Numbered from the stretch's first letter, positions 31,494-39,605 are shown. The stretch is DNA of 44,154 bases from Arthrobacter rhizophilus (GCF_026241105.1 NZ_JAPFFT010000028.1:1-44154); one strand, 5' to 3'. Notes: a model not told the origin generated them from the sequence alone. Numbers and translations are program-made.

Positions 31494-31994
31494 TTAGGCC
31501 GCCGATTCGGGCAGGAGGAAGGGATCCCACGCGGGCGCAGGTTTCTCAAGCTCCTTGATCTGCCAGATAGTCCCGGTGGGCGCCGCCGGAGTGAACCTCA
31601 GTTTCCAGCCCATTTCGGCAGGTGTGTGGTCACTCTTGGCGTTGTTGCAGCGTAGGCACGCCGCCACCAGGTTTTCCCAGGAATCCGCGCCGCCCCTGGA
31701 TTTGGGGTGGACGTGGTCAATTGTGTGGGCTGCTTTCCCGCAATAGGCGCAACGGTGACCGTCGCGGCGCAAGACGCCGCGGCGTGTAACCGCCGTGATC
31801 GCGTTGTACCTCGGCCGGATGTAGCGATTGAGCAGAATCACGGATGGACGTCCGAGAATCTCCTGTGGCCCGACGACAGGCTCGTCGCCTTCGGCCACTA
31901 CGCTCGCTTTTCCGGTGAGCACAAGGACCAGCGCCCGGCGGAAGGTTACTACCGCCAGCGGTTCATATCCAGCATTCAGAACGAGTGTGCGCAT
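31494..31994 (-). CDS. HNH endonuclease family protein
   Basis: The 166-residue protein has an HNH motif with a structural zinc: CAYCGKAAHTIDHVHPKSRGG, then ENLVAACLRCNNAKSDHTP (two CxxC pairs, catalytic His in DHVHP and the Asn/His that follow). The N-terminus MRTLVLNAGYEPLAVVTFRRAL is typical of the solitary chromosomal HNH proteins widespread in Actinobacteria; its biological target is unknown. AGAGG lies seven bases before the ATG. It is 33 bp from mobA and probably has its own promoter in 31995-32196, where a CATGT-N5-ACATG dyad (32147-32161) is also present. Confidence 0.9.
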   Translation of the reverse strand: MRTLVLNAGYEPLAVVTFRRALVLVLTGKASVVAEGDEPVVGPQEILGRPSVILLNRYIRPRYNAITAVTRRGVLRRDGHRCAYCGKAAHTIDHVHPKSRGGADSWENLVAACLRCNNAKSDHTPAEMGWKLRFTPAAPTGTIWQIKELEKPAPAWDPFLLPESAA

Positions 31995-32196
31995 GCACGT
32001 ACCTCTTCACGGCCGCACCCGTCAGGGGCGCGAGGGCCGGCTGCCCTCTGCATGTACGGGCTGTGGATCGACATCACAAGAGTAAACACGCGGAGGCCAG
32101 ATCAACGAATCCGCGGGTGGGTTCCGGCACTGTGTCGGGCAAAGTTCATGTACCGGACATGTGGCGGGAACCTTCAACATGCTGGTTAAAACAGAG

Positions 32197-32224
32197 CATC
32201 CCCGCGGGCGGACCAGCGGGGATG
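32197..32224 (-). terminator. Terminator of the NlpC/P60 gene
   Basis: Nine-bp perfect arms (32197-32205, 32216-32224) around a 10-nt loop lie 30 bp beyond the stop at 32254. On the minus strand CTCTGTTTT follows. Confidence 0.75.
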
Positions 32225-32253
32225 TTCTTGTGAAACTGTCTAGCAGAAGCTAT

Positions 32254-33018
32254 TTAGCCACCAACGTGGATGTAGACCGGACCGGAGCCGATGTTCACGC
32301 TGTACAAAGCAGTGGTGCCACCGTTCCAGCCACCGTGGACGGCCATGCCGTTACCGACGTAAACAGCGATGTGGGCCTTGCCCATGCCGCCGTTCTGGTA
32401 GTAAACGAGGTCACCCGGCTGTGCTTCAGCAGCACTGACCGTGCGGCCGAGGGACATGTAGTCTGCCGGCCAACCGTGGAAGTTGATGCCAACAGCGGCC
32501 AGGGAGTTCGAAACCAGGGCGGTGCAGTCCTGGGCAACGCCAAGCTGCGCGTAAGCTGCGGCCGCAATTGCTGCGCCCTTGCCGCTGGCAACCTTCGTGG
32601 CGGGGGATACAGCGGCGGAAACAGAAAGCGTTCCAGCGCCCGTAGCAGCACCTGTTGCGGCCTTGGGAGCGGCAACAGCTTCCTGGACGGCAACCGGAGC
32701 TTCGACAACCGGAGCAGCTTCGGTGGAAACAGCCGGACGTTCGTATTTGATGGCGACGGAGGAGTCGGCCGCAATACTGGCTTGGGCGATGGACTGGACT
32801 TCCAGGGTGGAGGTCGCAGTGGACTCGCGGGGGACGTTGGTTTCGGCAGCGTTAGCCGCGATACCGCTAGTGAGAACCAGACCGGACGCAGCGGCGATAA
32901 CTGCTGCCTGACGGCCTACACCACCGGCGTTGCTGCCGACAGTCTTAGCGATGACGGCAAGCGAGTTGGTCTTGGTGACCGCGGCGCGGTGGCGCGCAAG
33001 AGTAGTGCGTGAAGACAC
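32254..33018 (-). CDS. Secreted NlpC/P60 peptidoglycan hydrolase
   Basis: The 254-residue secreted enzyme cleaves peptide stems of the cell wall. A long N-terminal region ends in a signal segment (AAVIAAASGLVLTSGIAANAAE, cleavage near residue 57). An Ala/Val-rich linker with repeats follows (about 75-145), then the NlpC/P60 domain with catalytic Cys165 (QDCTALV), His216 (KAHIAVYVG) and His228. No LysM or other wall-binding domain is seen. GTG 33018 is the start, with GGAGAGG nine bases upstream. Transcription passes through a c-di-AMP riboswitch, so expression should fall or rise with c-di-AMP, as for resuscitation and wall-remodelling enzymes in related bacteria. Confidence 0.93.
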   Translation of the reverse strand: MSSRTTLARHRAAVTKTNSLAVIAKTVGSNAGGVGRQAAVIAAASGLVLTSGIAANAAETNVPRESTATSTLEVQSIAQASIAADSSVAIKYERPAVSTEAAPVVEAPVAVQEAVAAPKAATGAATGAGTLSVSAAVSPATKVASGKGAAIAAAAYAQLGVAQDCTALVSNSLAAVGINFHGWPADYMSLGRTVSAAEAQPGDLVYYQNGGMGKAHIAVYVGNGMAVHGGWNGGTTALYSVNIGSGPVYIHVGG

Positions 33019-33035
33019 GTTAAGAGGCCTCTCCC

Positions 33036-33172
33036 TATGCCCGCGAGGTAAGCTGTCGGATTCGGATGGGAGTCATCCGGCCGCAATGCTTCCCATGGGA
33101 AACAAATGCGACTTAACCCCAAGGCCATCGGTGAAGATGACCAGAAGTGGGTCCCCCGCCTCTGCCAGACGA
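33036..33172 (-). promoter_or_regulatory. ydaO-type c-di-AMP riboswitch (NlpC/P60 leader)
   Basis: The minus strand carries the conserved elements in order: GGGGGACCC, CTTGGGGTTAAGT, then CCGAATCCGACAGCTTACC and CGCGGGC close to the 3' end. These match the ydaO-yuaA class, which binds c-di-AMP and typically precedes wall hydrolases in Actinobacteria. It ends 18 bases before the GTG start. Boundaries are approximate. Confidence 0.88.
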
Positions 33173-33257
33173 TGTTTTGCGAACGGAACCTCAGGCAGTG
33201 GCAGAGCTAGGCAATCCACCCGAGTGCATCAACTCTCTAAAAGTTGATGCGAGTTAG

Positions 33258-33297
33258 ACGCTACAGGAGTTTTGGCTGAATGTCACATTCAGGTCAC
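33258..33297 (-). promoter_or_regulatory. Promoter with MtrA-like direct repeat upstream of the NlpC/P60 riboswitch
   Basis: On the minus strand GTGACA (33281-33286) and TAGCGT (33258-33263) are spaced by 17 bp. Two GTGAC elements six bases apart (33282-33286, 33293-33297) overlap the -35. Direct GTNAC repeats are bound by MtrA, which controls NlpC/P60 hydrolases in Corynebacterineae. A dyad GTCACG-GAG-CGTGAC spans 33293-33307. Immediately after the start is a 9-bp hairpin (33226-33250). Confidence 0.5.
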
Positions 33298-33336
33298 GGA
33301 GCGTGACAAGCATGCGAGAGACGTCCATCGGATTGG

Positions 33337-34155
33337 CTACAGCCAGCCCAGGGGATCAACGACGTCGCCGTTTACCATGACTTCAAAATGGAGGTGGCAG
33401 CCGGTGGAGGCGCCAGTGGTGCCGCTCAAAGCGATGACGTCGCCGCGGTTGACCGTTTGGCCCACCTGGACGTTGAACGAGGACAAGTGGTTGTACGTGG
33501 TTTCCAGGCCGTTGCCGTGGTCCACCACAATGCGGTTTCCACCGCCATACGGGTGCCAGCCCGCGAACGTGACCTTGCCGGCCGCAGCCGCATGTACCTG
33601 GGTGCCGCACTGGGCCACGAAGTCCTGGCCACGGTGGAACTCCCCCAGGCCTCCCGTAATGGGGTTCACGCGGTAGCCGAACGGCGAGGCCGTGGCGAGG
33701 GTGTCCAGCGGAGCCCCCAGCGTGCCCTTCGAGGACGACGTCTTGATGCTGCCGACGGACTGCGCGCTCAGGAGTTGCTTGAGTTTGCTATCAGGATCCG
33801 CCGTAGTGGAAACGGCAGAGCGGCTGAAGTCGATGGTGGCATTGGCCGCAGCGGGAATCTCGGCCTGAGTCCCCGCCGAAGCGGCCGAAGCCTGGTTCGA
33901 TTCCGCGGCCGTCAATGCGCCGGTACCCGGCATGGCCACCGTCAGGATGAGGCCCGTGGCGGCGAGGGCCACACCGGCTTTCTGTCCGGCGCCGCTCGCG
34001 GCGGCGAAATCAGCCATTTGCCGCAAGGGGCCCTTGCGCCGGCGCACTTCGCGATGCGGATCGCGGGGCCGATCGTGCGCAACGGCTTGCATGGTCCGCA
34101 GCTCAGCAGTAGGACCGGACGCGCGTCTGCGGCCCCTGGTGTTCTGCGTAGTCAA
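33337..34155 (-). CDS. Secreted M23 family peptidase
   Basis: The 272-residue protein is a zinc metallopeptidase (LytM type) that cuts peptidoglycan cross-bridges. A basic N-terminus precedes a membrane/signal segment (GVALAATGLILTVAMPGTGAL, about 61-81), followed by a linker and the M23 domain: His174 and Asp178 (HRGQD), GNRIVVDHGNGLETTYNHLS, and His254-Leu-His256 (CHLHFE). All metal ligands are present. The start is TTG 34155 with AGAGAGGA five bases upstream, directly after the riboswitch; an upstream extension would cross that RNA. It lies 318 bp from the NlpC/P60 gene on the same strand, and both are c-di-AMP-controlled. Confidence 0.9.
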   Translation of the reverse strand: MTTQNTRGRRRASGPTAELRTMQAVAHDRPRDPHREVRRRKGPLRQMADFAAASGAGQKAGVALAATGLILTVAMPGTGALTAAESNQASAASAGTQAEIPAAANATIDFSRSAVSTTADPDSKLKQLLSAQSVGSIKTSSSKGTLGAPLDTLATASPFGYRVNPITGGLGEFHRGQDFVAQCGTQVHAAAAGKVTFAGWHPYGGGNRIVVDHGNGLETTYNHLSSFNVQVGQTVNRGDVIALSGTTGASTGCHLHFEVMVNGDVVDPLGWL

Positions 34156-34169
34156 AATGTTCCTCTCTG

Positions 34170-34345
34170 GCAAGCCTGCGAAGTTAGCTGTCGGATTCGG
34201 GTCAGAGAGTGCATGGACCCGGTCCGCGTGGAGGGCGCGAAGCACAGAGACCCGGAAAGGGCCCTGCGCTTTTTGCACTTCCACTGCGGACTTCACCCCA
34301 AGGCTGCCTTTCGACCGCCGCTGGTGGTTCCCCCGCTTCTGCCAG
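34170..34345 (-). promoter_or_regulatory. ydaO-type c-di-AMP riboswitch (M23 leader)
   Basis: On the minus strand the elements GGGGGAACC, CTTGGGGTGAAGTC and CCGAATCCGACAGCTAACT, followed by CGCAGGC, occur in order, as in the first copy. The inner variable region differs in sequence. It ends 15 bases before the TTG start of the peptidase. Boundaries are approximate. Confidence 0.9.
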
Positions 34346-34425
34346 TGAATGGACTAATCCACCTGATCCGCTGGCAGAACTCGGCTTCGGATCAGGTAAC
34401 GCTTTGGTATCGGCGCCAGTACTAA

Positions 34426-34431
34426 ACTATA
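34426..34431 (-). promoter_or_regulatory. -10 element for the M23 leader
   Basis: TATAGT on the minus strand lies about 75 bases before the riboswitch. The -35 region (near 34449-34454) is poor. The 336-bp gap 34156-34491 holds this element and the riboswitch, and no gene. Confidence 0.4.
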
Positions 34432-34491
34432 GGGGATTAAACCCCCGCGGTAATAATTCCGTTATCTTTGCCGATCGGTTTGCCGAAAGGG

Positions 34492-35187
34492 CTAGGAGAC
34501 GGTGACAAACACGTGCGACGCCACCTCAGGCGGCAGCTCCAAGGCACCGTCGATATTGGGCACCCGAACGGAGATGTACTCCCCCACACGCTCCAGGGAA
34601 ACCCTGGCTCCGGGGCGGATTCCGCCCTCGTCCAGCTGCACCAACAGCTCCGGTTCCACCTGGATCGGTTCAGCCAACCGGCTGACAATGACCCGGTTGT
34701 CCGGTGAGTATTCGTTCATCGCTTCAAGAAGGTTGACCACGCCGTCCGTAAAGGCGTGAGACGCAACTCCCCCCAGGGCTTCGAGTCCTGGAATGGGGTT
34801 GCCGTAGGGAGATTCCGTGGGGTGGTCCAGGAGCTCATAGAGCCGCCGCTCCACGCGCTCGCTCATAACGTGTTCCCAGCGGCATGCTTCGTCGTGGACA
34901 TAGGCCCAGTCCAGTCCGATGACATCTGCCAGGAGCCGCTCGGCGAGACGGTGCTTGCGCATGACCTCGGTGGCACGTTTCCGGCCGGTTTCGGTCAACT
35001 CAAGGTGCCTGTCGTTGGAAACAATGACCAGGCCGTCGCGTTCCATTCGCCCGATCGTCTGGGAAACGGTGGGACCGGAGTGCCGCAAGCGCTCGGCGAT
35101 GCGCGCGCGAAGAGCCACGATGTTCTCTTCTTCAAGCTCCAAAATGGTCCGAAGATACATCTCAGTGGTATCGATCAGATCCGTCAT
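34492..35187 (-). CDS. DtxR/IdeR-family metal-dependent repressor
   Basis: The 231-residue regulator should bind Fe2+ and repress iron uptake genes, with Mn2+ (MntR-like) the alternative. ATG 35187 is chosen because it places the known DtxR ligands at their usual numbers: Met10, Cys102, Glu105, His106 (primary site) and His79, Glu83, His98 (second site), all present. The winged helix contains ARIAERLRHSGPTVSQTIGRMERDGL. The C-terminal SH3-like domain is present, ending VASHVFVTVS. GAGGAG lies nine bases upstream. An upstream ATG at 35229 would add 14 residues. Length and ligands favour the IdeR/DtxR group over the shorter MntR group. Confidence 0.94.
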   Translation of the reverse strand: MTDLIDTTEMYLRTILELEEENIVALRARIAERLRHSGPTVSQTIGRMERDGLVIVSNDRHLELTETGRKRATEVMRKHRLAERLLADVIGLDWAYVHDEACRWEHVMSERVERRLYELLDHPTESPYGNPIPGLEALGGVASHAFTDGVVNLLEAMNEYSPDNRVIVSRLAEPIQVEPELLVQLDEGGIRPGARVSLERVGEYISVRVPNIDGALELPPEVASHVFVTVS

Positions 35188-35544
35188 CCAGCTCAGCTCC
35201 TCGAGCGCAGTATCTTGCGTATTTTCCACCGTACCGCAGCCGACTCAGTGGTCGACCAAGTGGTCTGCCCGCCGGCCGTCCTGGGCCGGGCGCCAGCTCC
35301 TAGCCTAGCTTATTTGGAATTACTCCGGATAATTTTCGCGCCCACCCCGGTCCCGCGCCCGTCCCCGCACGTGTCCCGCGCCCGTGTCCCGCGCCCAGCG
35401 GAACAGATGCTTTCCACGTGGCGGACTATGAAGCGTTCAGTTCTGTCCCCGGATGCCGAGTCAGGCAGAATTGGAGAGTCGAAGGGGCAGCGATGCCACC
35501 TGCCACGACCCATCTAGGCCGCTACTTCACCATTGGAGCATCCC
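35188..35544. other. Intergenic region between the DtxR-type gene and serC
   Basis: No gene is visible in these 357 bp. It contains a palindrome TGGTCGACCA (35249-35258) with a further TGGTC at 35261-35265, an AT-rich stretch (35308-35335), and three copies of GTCCCGCGCCC (35350-35360, 35373-35383, 35386-35396). I cannot place a good DtxR box; the nearest match (about 35297-35316) is poor. Confidence 0.5.
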
Positions 35545-36675
35545 GTGAGCGACAACAGCATCACTATCCCCGCCGATTTGCTGCCCAAGGACGGCCGCTT
35601 CGGCGCCGGGCCCTCCAAGGTCCGCCCGGAGCAGATCGAGGCACTGTCTGCCGCGTCGGCAACGATCCTCGGCACTTCCCACCGGCAGGCACCAGTCAAG
35701 AACCTGGTGGGCTCCGTCCGCGAGGGACTCAGCCAGTTCTTCCGTGCACCCGAGGGTTACGAGGTGATTCTCGGCGTCGGAGGCTCCACCGCATTCTGGG
35801 ACGTCGCCAGCTTCGGCCTGGTAGAGAAGAAGGCACAGCACCTCTCCTTTGGTGAGTTCGGTTCCAAGTTCGCCTCGGCTACCAACAAAGCACCCTTCCT
35901 GGAAGCTTCCTCGATCATCAAGTCCGAGCCCGGCACGCGCCCGGTTTCCCAGGCCGAGGCAGGCGTGGACGTTTACGCCTGGCCGCAGAACGAAACGTCC
36001 ACCGGCGTAGCGGCCCCCGTGAAGCGGGTAGCCGGTGTAGACGACGGTGCACTGGTCCTGGTGGATGCGACCTCGGCTGCCGGTGGCCTGGACGTGGACG
36101 TCGCCGAGGCCGATGTCTACTACTTCGCACCGCAAAAGAACTTTGCCTCCGACGGCGGACTGTGGCTTGGCCTCTTCTCCCCCGCCGCTCTTGAGCGCGC
36201 CGCCAGGATCAAGGCAAGCGGCCGCTGGATTCCAGATTTCCTGGATCTGCAGACGGCCATCGACAACTCGAAGCTCAACCAGACCTACAACACGCCGTCC
36301 CTGTCCACCTTGGTGACGCTTGACGCCCAGGTCCAGTGGCTCAACAAGAACGGCGGCCTGGACTTCGCTTCCGCGCGCACGGCGGACTCCGCCGGCCGCA
36401 TCTACACGTGGGCCGAAGCTTCCGAACACGCCACCCCGTTCGTGGCAAAGCCTGAAGACCGCTCCAACGTCATTGCCACGATCGATTTTGATGATTCGAT
36501 CGACGCCGCGGCCATCGCCAAGGTGCTGCGTGCCAATGGGATCGTGGACACGGAGCCGTACCGCAAGCTAGGCCGCAACCAGCTTCGCATCGCTACCTTC
36601 GTTGCCATCGAACCGGACGACGTTTCGGCGCTGCTCGCCAGCATCGACTTCGTGGTGGGCGAACTGAAGAAGTAA
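35545..36675 (+). CDS. serC: Phosphoserine aminotransferase
   Basis: The 376-residue PLP enzyme converts 3-phosphohydroxypyruvate and glutamate to phosphoserine in serine synthesis. The actinobacterial SerC pattern is clear: KDGRFGAGPSKVRPEQIEAL at the N-terminus, GTSHRQAPVK, GVGGSTAFWD, and the PLP lysine Lys198 in YFAPQKNFASDGG. GTG 35545 is preferred over TTG 35533 because GGAG (35535-35538) sits six bases before it. The gene ends 21 bp before the convergent MFS gene. It is placed beside the metal regulator gene without an obvious functional link. Confidence 0.95.
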   Translation: MSDNSITIPADLLPKDGRFGAGPSKVRPEQIEALSAASATILGTSHRQAPVKNLVGSVREGLSQFFRAPEGYEVILGVGGSTAFWDVASFGLVEKKAQHLSFGEFGSKFASATNKAPFLEASSIIKSEPGTRPVSQAEAGVDVYAWPQNETSTGVAAPVKRVAGVDDGALVLVDATSAAGGLDVDVAEADVYYFAPQKNFASDGGLWLGLFSPAALERAARIKASGRWIPDFLDLQTAIDNSKLNQTYNTPSLSTLVTLDAQVQWLNKNGGLDFASARTADSAGRIYTWAEASEHATPFVAKPEDRSNVIATIDFDDSIDAAAIAKVLRANGIVDTEPYRKLGRNQLRIATFVAIEPDDVSALLASIDFVVGELKK

Positions 36676-36696
36676 GAGCCCACCGCGTTACCGCGG

Positions 36697-38055
36697 TCAG
36701 GATTGGTCGGCGTCGTTCGGGTGAAGATCCCGGGCGGCGCCAGCCTTTTTAACAGCACCGTCAGCATTAACACCGTCCTCCATGGCAGGGCTGGTGCCTT
36801 GCGACTCGATGCGGAAGAACCGCAGCCCTCGGGCGCTGCTGTCGAAGCGAAGCCGCAACTGACGCGCGCGGATGATCCAGATGATACCGACGACGGCGGT
36901 GCTGGCGCCGGCGGCCGCTGCCACCCCGACGGCCCAACGGGGTCCGGCTACGTTGGACATCCAGCCGACGAAGGGCGCCCCGATGGGCGTTCCTCCCATG
37001 AAAATGGCCATGTACAGCGCCATGACCCTGCCGCGCATGACGGGTTCGGTAGTGGACTGTACATAGCCGTTGGCGCTAGTGATCATGGTCAAGGCGAACA
37101 GGCCGCACGGAATCAGCGCCAAGCCAAACATGGTGTAGTTCGGCGCCATGGCGGCGAATCCGCTCGCGATGCCGAACCCGCCGGAGGCGGCGAAGATGAG
37201 CCGCATGCGTGGCCTCCCCCGCCGGGCGGCCAGCAACGCTCCCGCCACTGAGCCGATTGCCATGACCGAGTTGAGGAGCCCGAACGCACCTGCGTCCATG
37301 CCGAATTCCGTGCCAACCATCGCAGCGATGAAGAGGACGAAGTTCAGGCCGAACGTGCCCATGATGAAAATCGCGACGAGGACCACCATGATGTCAGGGC
37401 GGTTGCGGACGTAGCGGAGCCCTTCGCGAATGCGGCCCTTGCCCGTGGCTGCCCGGGGCTGGACGCGCAGGGAGGAGGAAGGGATGGCCCGGATCGCGCC
37501 GAGCATCGCCACGAAGGTCAGCGTATTGATCATGAAAACCCAGCCCGGCCCCACGGCCACCGTCAACATGCCTGCCACGGCAGGGCCGATCATGCGGGCA
37601 ACGTTGAACGAGGCACTGTTCAACGCCACGGCGTTGGAGAGGTAGTCGTCCTTGACGAGTTCCGAAACGAACGTCTGGCGAACAGGGGCGTCAAGTGCCG
37701 AGACGATGCCGAGCAACAGCGCAAACACGTAGACATGCCACAGCTGTGCAGCGCCGCTCAGCACGAGGATTCCCAACCCGGTGCTTAGGACCGCCATGGC
37801 CGATTGCGTCATGACCAGGAGCCTGCGCCTGCTGTAGCGGTCGGCAAGCAGTCCGGCCCACGGTGCCAGGAACAGCTGCGGACCAAGTTGGAGCGCCAAG
37901 GTAATGCCCATGGCACCGGCGTCGTGGTTGCTCAGATGGGCAAAGACCAGCCAGTCCTGCGCGGTTCGCTGCATCCAGGTGCCGATGTTGGAAACAAGGG
38001 CGCCAAGGAACCAAATGCGGTAGTTAAGGACACCCAGCGATTTGAAGGTGGACAT
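36697..38055 (-). CDS. MFS exporter (EntS-like)
   Basis: The 452-residue protein has about twelve membrane helices and belongs to the MFS_3 group, which includes siderophore and drug exporters. Helix 1-2 is NYRIWFLGALVSNIGTWMQRTAQDWL, and the intracellular loop LLADRYSRRRLL carries the family basic motif. The C-terminal 50 residues are soluble and acidic/basic. Proximity to the iron-type regulator could hint at siderophore export, but no binding site supports that. The ATG at 38055 and its Shine-Dalgarno sequence lie within a large hairpin (38032-38089), so translation is probably regulated. Confidence 0.9.
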   Translation of the reverse strand: MSTFKSLGVLNYRIWFLGALVSNIGTWMQRTAQDWLVFAHLSNHDAGAMGITLALQLGPQLFLAPWAGLLADRYSRRRLLVMTQSAMAVLSTGLGILVLSGAAQLWHVYVFALLLGIVSALDAPVRQTFVSELVKDDYLSNAVALNSASFNVARMIGPAVAGMLTVAVGPGWVFMINTLTFVAMLGAIRAIPSSSLRVQPRAATGKGRIREGLRYVRNRPDIMVVLVAIFIMGTFGLNFVLFIAAMVGTEFGMDAGAFGLLNSVMAIGSVAGALLAARRGRPRMRLIFAASGGFGIASGFAAMAPNYTMFGLALIPCGLFALTMITSANGYVQSTTEPVMRGRVMALYMAIFMGGTPIGAPFVGWMSNVAGPRWAVGVAAAAGASTAVVGIIWIIRARQLRLRFDSSARGLRFFRIESQGTSPAMEDGVNADGAVKKAGAARDLHPNDADQS

Positions 38056-38089
38056 CAGGTTCCACCTTCAAAGAGTTCATTCGCTGGGT
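38032..38089 (-). promoter_or_regulatory. Hairpin trapping the MFS start codon
   Basis: Two nested perfect stems: outer arms 38032-38040 and 38081-38089 (9 bp), inner arms 38041-38052 and 38061-38072 (12 bp), with an 8-nt bulge (38073-38080) and an 8-nt loop (38053-38060). In the minus-strand RNA, GGTGGA lies in the 5' inner arm and the ATG (38055-38053) at the 3' edge of the loop. The 3' arms are codons 2-8 of the gene. Initiation would require melting. Confidence 0.8.
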
Positions 38090-38099
38090 CCGACAAAGG

Positions 38100-38717
38100 C
38101 TAGTCGGCCTCGACTTCGTCGTCGGCTTCAGACTCGTCGTCCTCTTCGGCGTCGTCCTCTTCATCGGGGGCGTCGTCGTAGTCGGAAGGCGCGCCGTCGT
38201 CGTCGGGGGCGTCCTCGTCAACGGAACTGTCCGCCGTCGAGGTGTCTTCCTCTGCCTGGTCGTCGGGGACCGCCTCGTCCTCTGGACGGACACGCTTTGC
38301 CCACGGCACCCATTCAGGGGCGAGGATGGAGTCCTCGGACGGCAGCAGGCCGAGTTCGCTGACCGTGACCACTTTGGAGCGCGAGTTGCGGGTCACGACG
38401 GCGTACCACTGCCAGCCGCCGTAACCGGCCAGTCGCGATTCGAAAAGGTGCGTGACGACGCGTTCGCCTTCGGAGCGTGCCGCGATATGCGGTCCGATTT
38501 CATTCGGCTTGGCAATAGTCTCCACCGCATTGCGGGCGACGTCGACGGCGGCCGCCAGGAAGGCGTCCGGCTTGCCGACGCGCCACATGGGAATGCCGGT
38601 GCGAGGTTTCGCCGTGGTCGGCTTCCGCCCAGCAGCGGCATCAGCCGTTCCTGCTGTTGCAGGGGCGGCACCGGTACCGTTCTCTTCAGTACTGGCTTCA
38701 GCGGATTCCGATGTCAT
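38100..38717 (-). CDS. DUF3027 domain protein
   Basis: The 205-residue cytoplasmic protein has a low-complexity Ala/Glu/Thr N-terminus (about 1-40), the DUF3027 core from GKPDAFLAAAVDVARNAVE to LAPEWVPWAKRVRPED, and a tail of about 60 residues dominated by Asp and Glu. The core is soluble with conserved Trp residues (GGWQWYAVV). Function is unknown. It lies six bases downstream of the cold-shock gene, a neighbourhood that is conserved in Actinobacteria as I recall, so the two are probably one operon. The acidic tail could mimic nucleic acid or bind basic proteins; this is inference. Confidence 0.9.
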   Translation of the reverse strand: MTSESAEASTEENGTGAAPATAGTADAAAGRKPTTAKPRTGIPMWRVGKPDAFLAAAVDVARNAVETIAKPNEIGPHIAARSEGERVVTHLFESRLAGYGGWQWYAVVTRNSRSKVVTVSELGLLPSEDSILAPEWVPWAKRVRPEDEAVPDDQAEEDTSTADSSVDEDAPDDDGAPSDYDDAPDEEDDAEEDDESEADDEVEAD

Positions 38718-38723
38718 GGCTGC

Positions 38724-39107
38724 TTAGGCTTCCAGCTCGTCGGCAACCTTGCGCAGTGCAGCCGCGATGGCCTTGCCTTTGGCGCCTTCAGGGTACTTAC
38801 CGGCGGACAACGTCCCCGAAAGGTTGTCCAAGACGGACACAAGATCCTGGACCACGGGCGCGAGCTCACGGGCATTCATGCGCTTGGCCTTGGCAATGGA
38901 AGGCAGCTTGTCCAACACGCGGAGGCCCAGTGCCTGGGCGCCACGGCGACCGTCGGCAACGCCGAACTCGACCCGGGTACCTGCTTTGAGATCCGTTACA
39001 CCCTCGGGCAGGGCGGATTTGGGCAGAAATACTTCCTGGCCATCCTCTGCTGCGAGGAATCCGAAGCCTTTGTCCTTGTCATACCACTTGACCTTGCCGG
39101 TGGGCAC
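38724..39107 (-). CDS. Cold-shock domain protein with C-terminal extension
   Basis: The 127-residue protein begins with a cold-shock domain (1-67): KVKWYDKDKGFGFL (RNP1) and EVFLPKSAL (RNP2), an RNA/ssDNA-binding fold. A 60-residue helical extension follows (NARELAPVVQDLVSVLDNL...GKAIAAALRKVADELEA), not found in the standard 67-residue CspA. This long form is an actinobacterial type. GTG 39107 has AAGAAGG eight bases upstream. The 5' region has a CCGCAG-GATA-CTGCGG hairpin (39162-39177). It is co-transcribed with DUF3027. Confidence 0.92.
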   Translation of the reverse strand: MPTGKVKWYDKDKGFGFLAAEDGQEVFLPKSALPEGVTDLKAGTRVEFGVADGRRGAQALGLRVLDKLPSIAKAKRMNARELAPVVQDLVSVLDNLSGTLSAGKYPEGAKGKAIAAALRKVADELEA

Positions 39108-39340
39108 GTAATCAACCTTCTTCGTTCTTGCTTGGGAGACACAGCCGGCGCGTCACCGCATCCGCAGGATACTGCGGGAATAGGGGTAACTGCCTGGTCC
39201 ATGTTGGTCTATTGCTTCAAGGTTATCCTGCCCAGCCGCGGATTCGCGCTTTGAGACCACGCGGAGCAGGTCCCGTCGCCTTTTGTTCCTGCGCAGGGCC
39301 GCAACAGCGCATGTGGCGCGGGACTGTTAGCGTTGCATAC

Positions 39341-39556
39341 ATGATTCCCCACGGCTACCGCCGCCCGCTCGTGATCGTCGCCGCCGTCGTCGCCGTGCTG
39401 TCCTTGGTGGCCGTTGGCGCCGTCATGGCTACCGCTTTTGCACGGGGTGTGGCGCCGATTTGGGTGACCTCCACCGCCCTCTATGGGCTGCCGCTGGCCT
39501 TCATTTTGATGGCCGCGTTGGTGGTGGACTCCGTCTGGGCACGGCGTCGCCAATGA
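39341..39556 (+). CDS. Small two-helix membrane protein
   Basis: The 71-residue protein starts at ATG 39341 (MIPHGYRRP), has two hydrophobic helices (about 10-33 and 42-62) and ends with WARRRQ. I recognise no family. TAGCGT (39328-39333) lies eight bases before the ATG, so the transcript may be leaderless; no Shine-Dalgarno sequence is present. A longer frame to 39128 exists but its upstream part lies in the cold-shock promoter region and is not protein-like. The gene is 49 bp before the helicase-associated gene. Confidence 0.62.
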   Translation: MIPHGYRRPLVIVAAVVAVLSLVAVGAVMATAFARGVAPIWVTSTALYGLPLAFILMAALVVDSVWARRRQ

Positions 39557-39605
39557 GCCGCCAGAAAGCCCGACGGCGGCCCCGGCTGGCGGTAACGTTG
39601 AACTG

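Noticed and set aside
35297..35316. DtxR/IdeR box
   Set aside because: The match to the palindromic consensus fails in both half sites.
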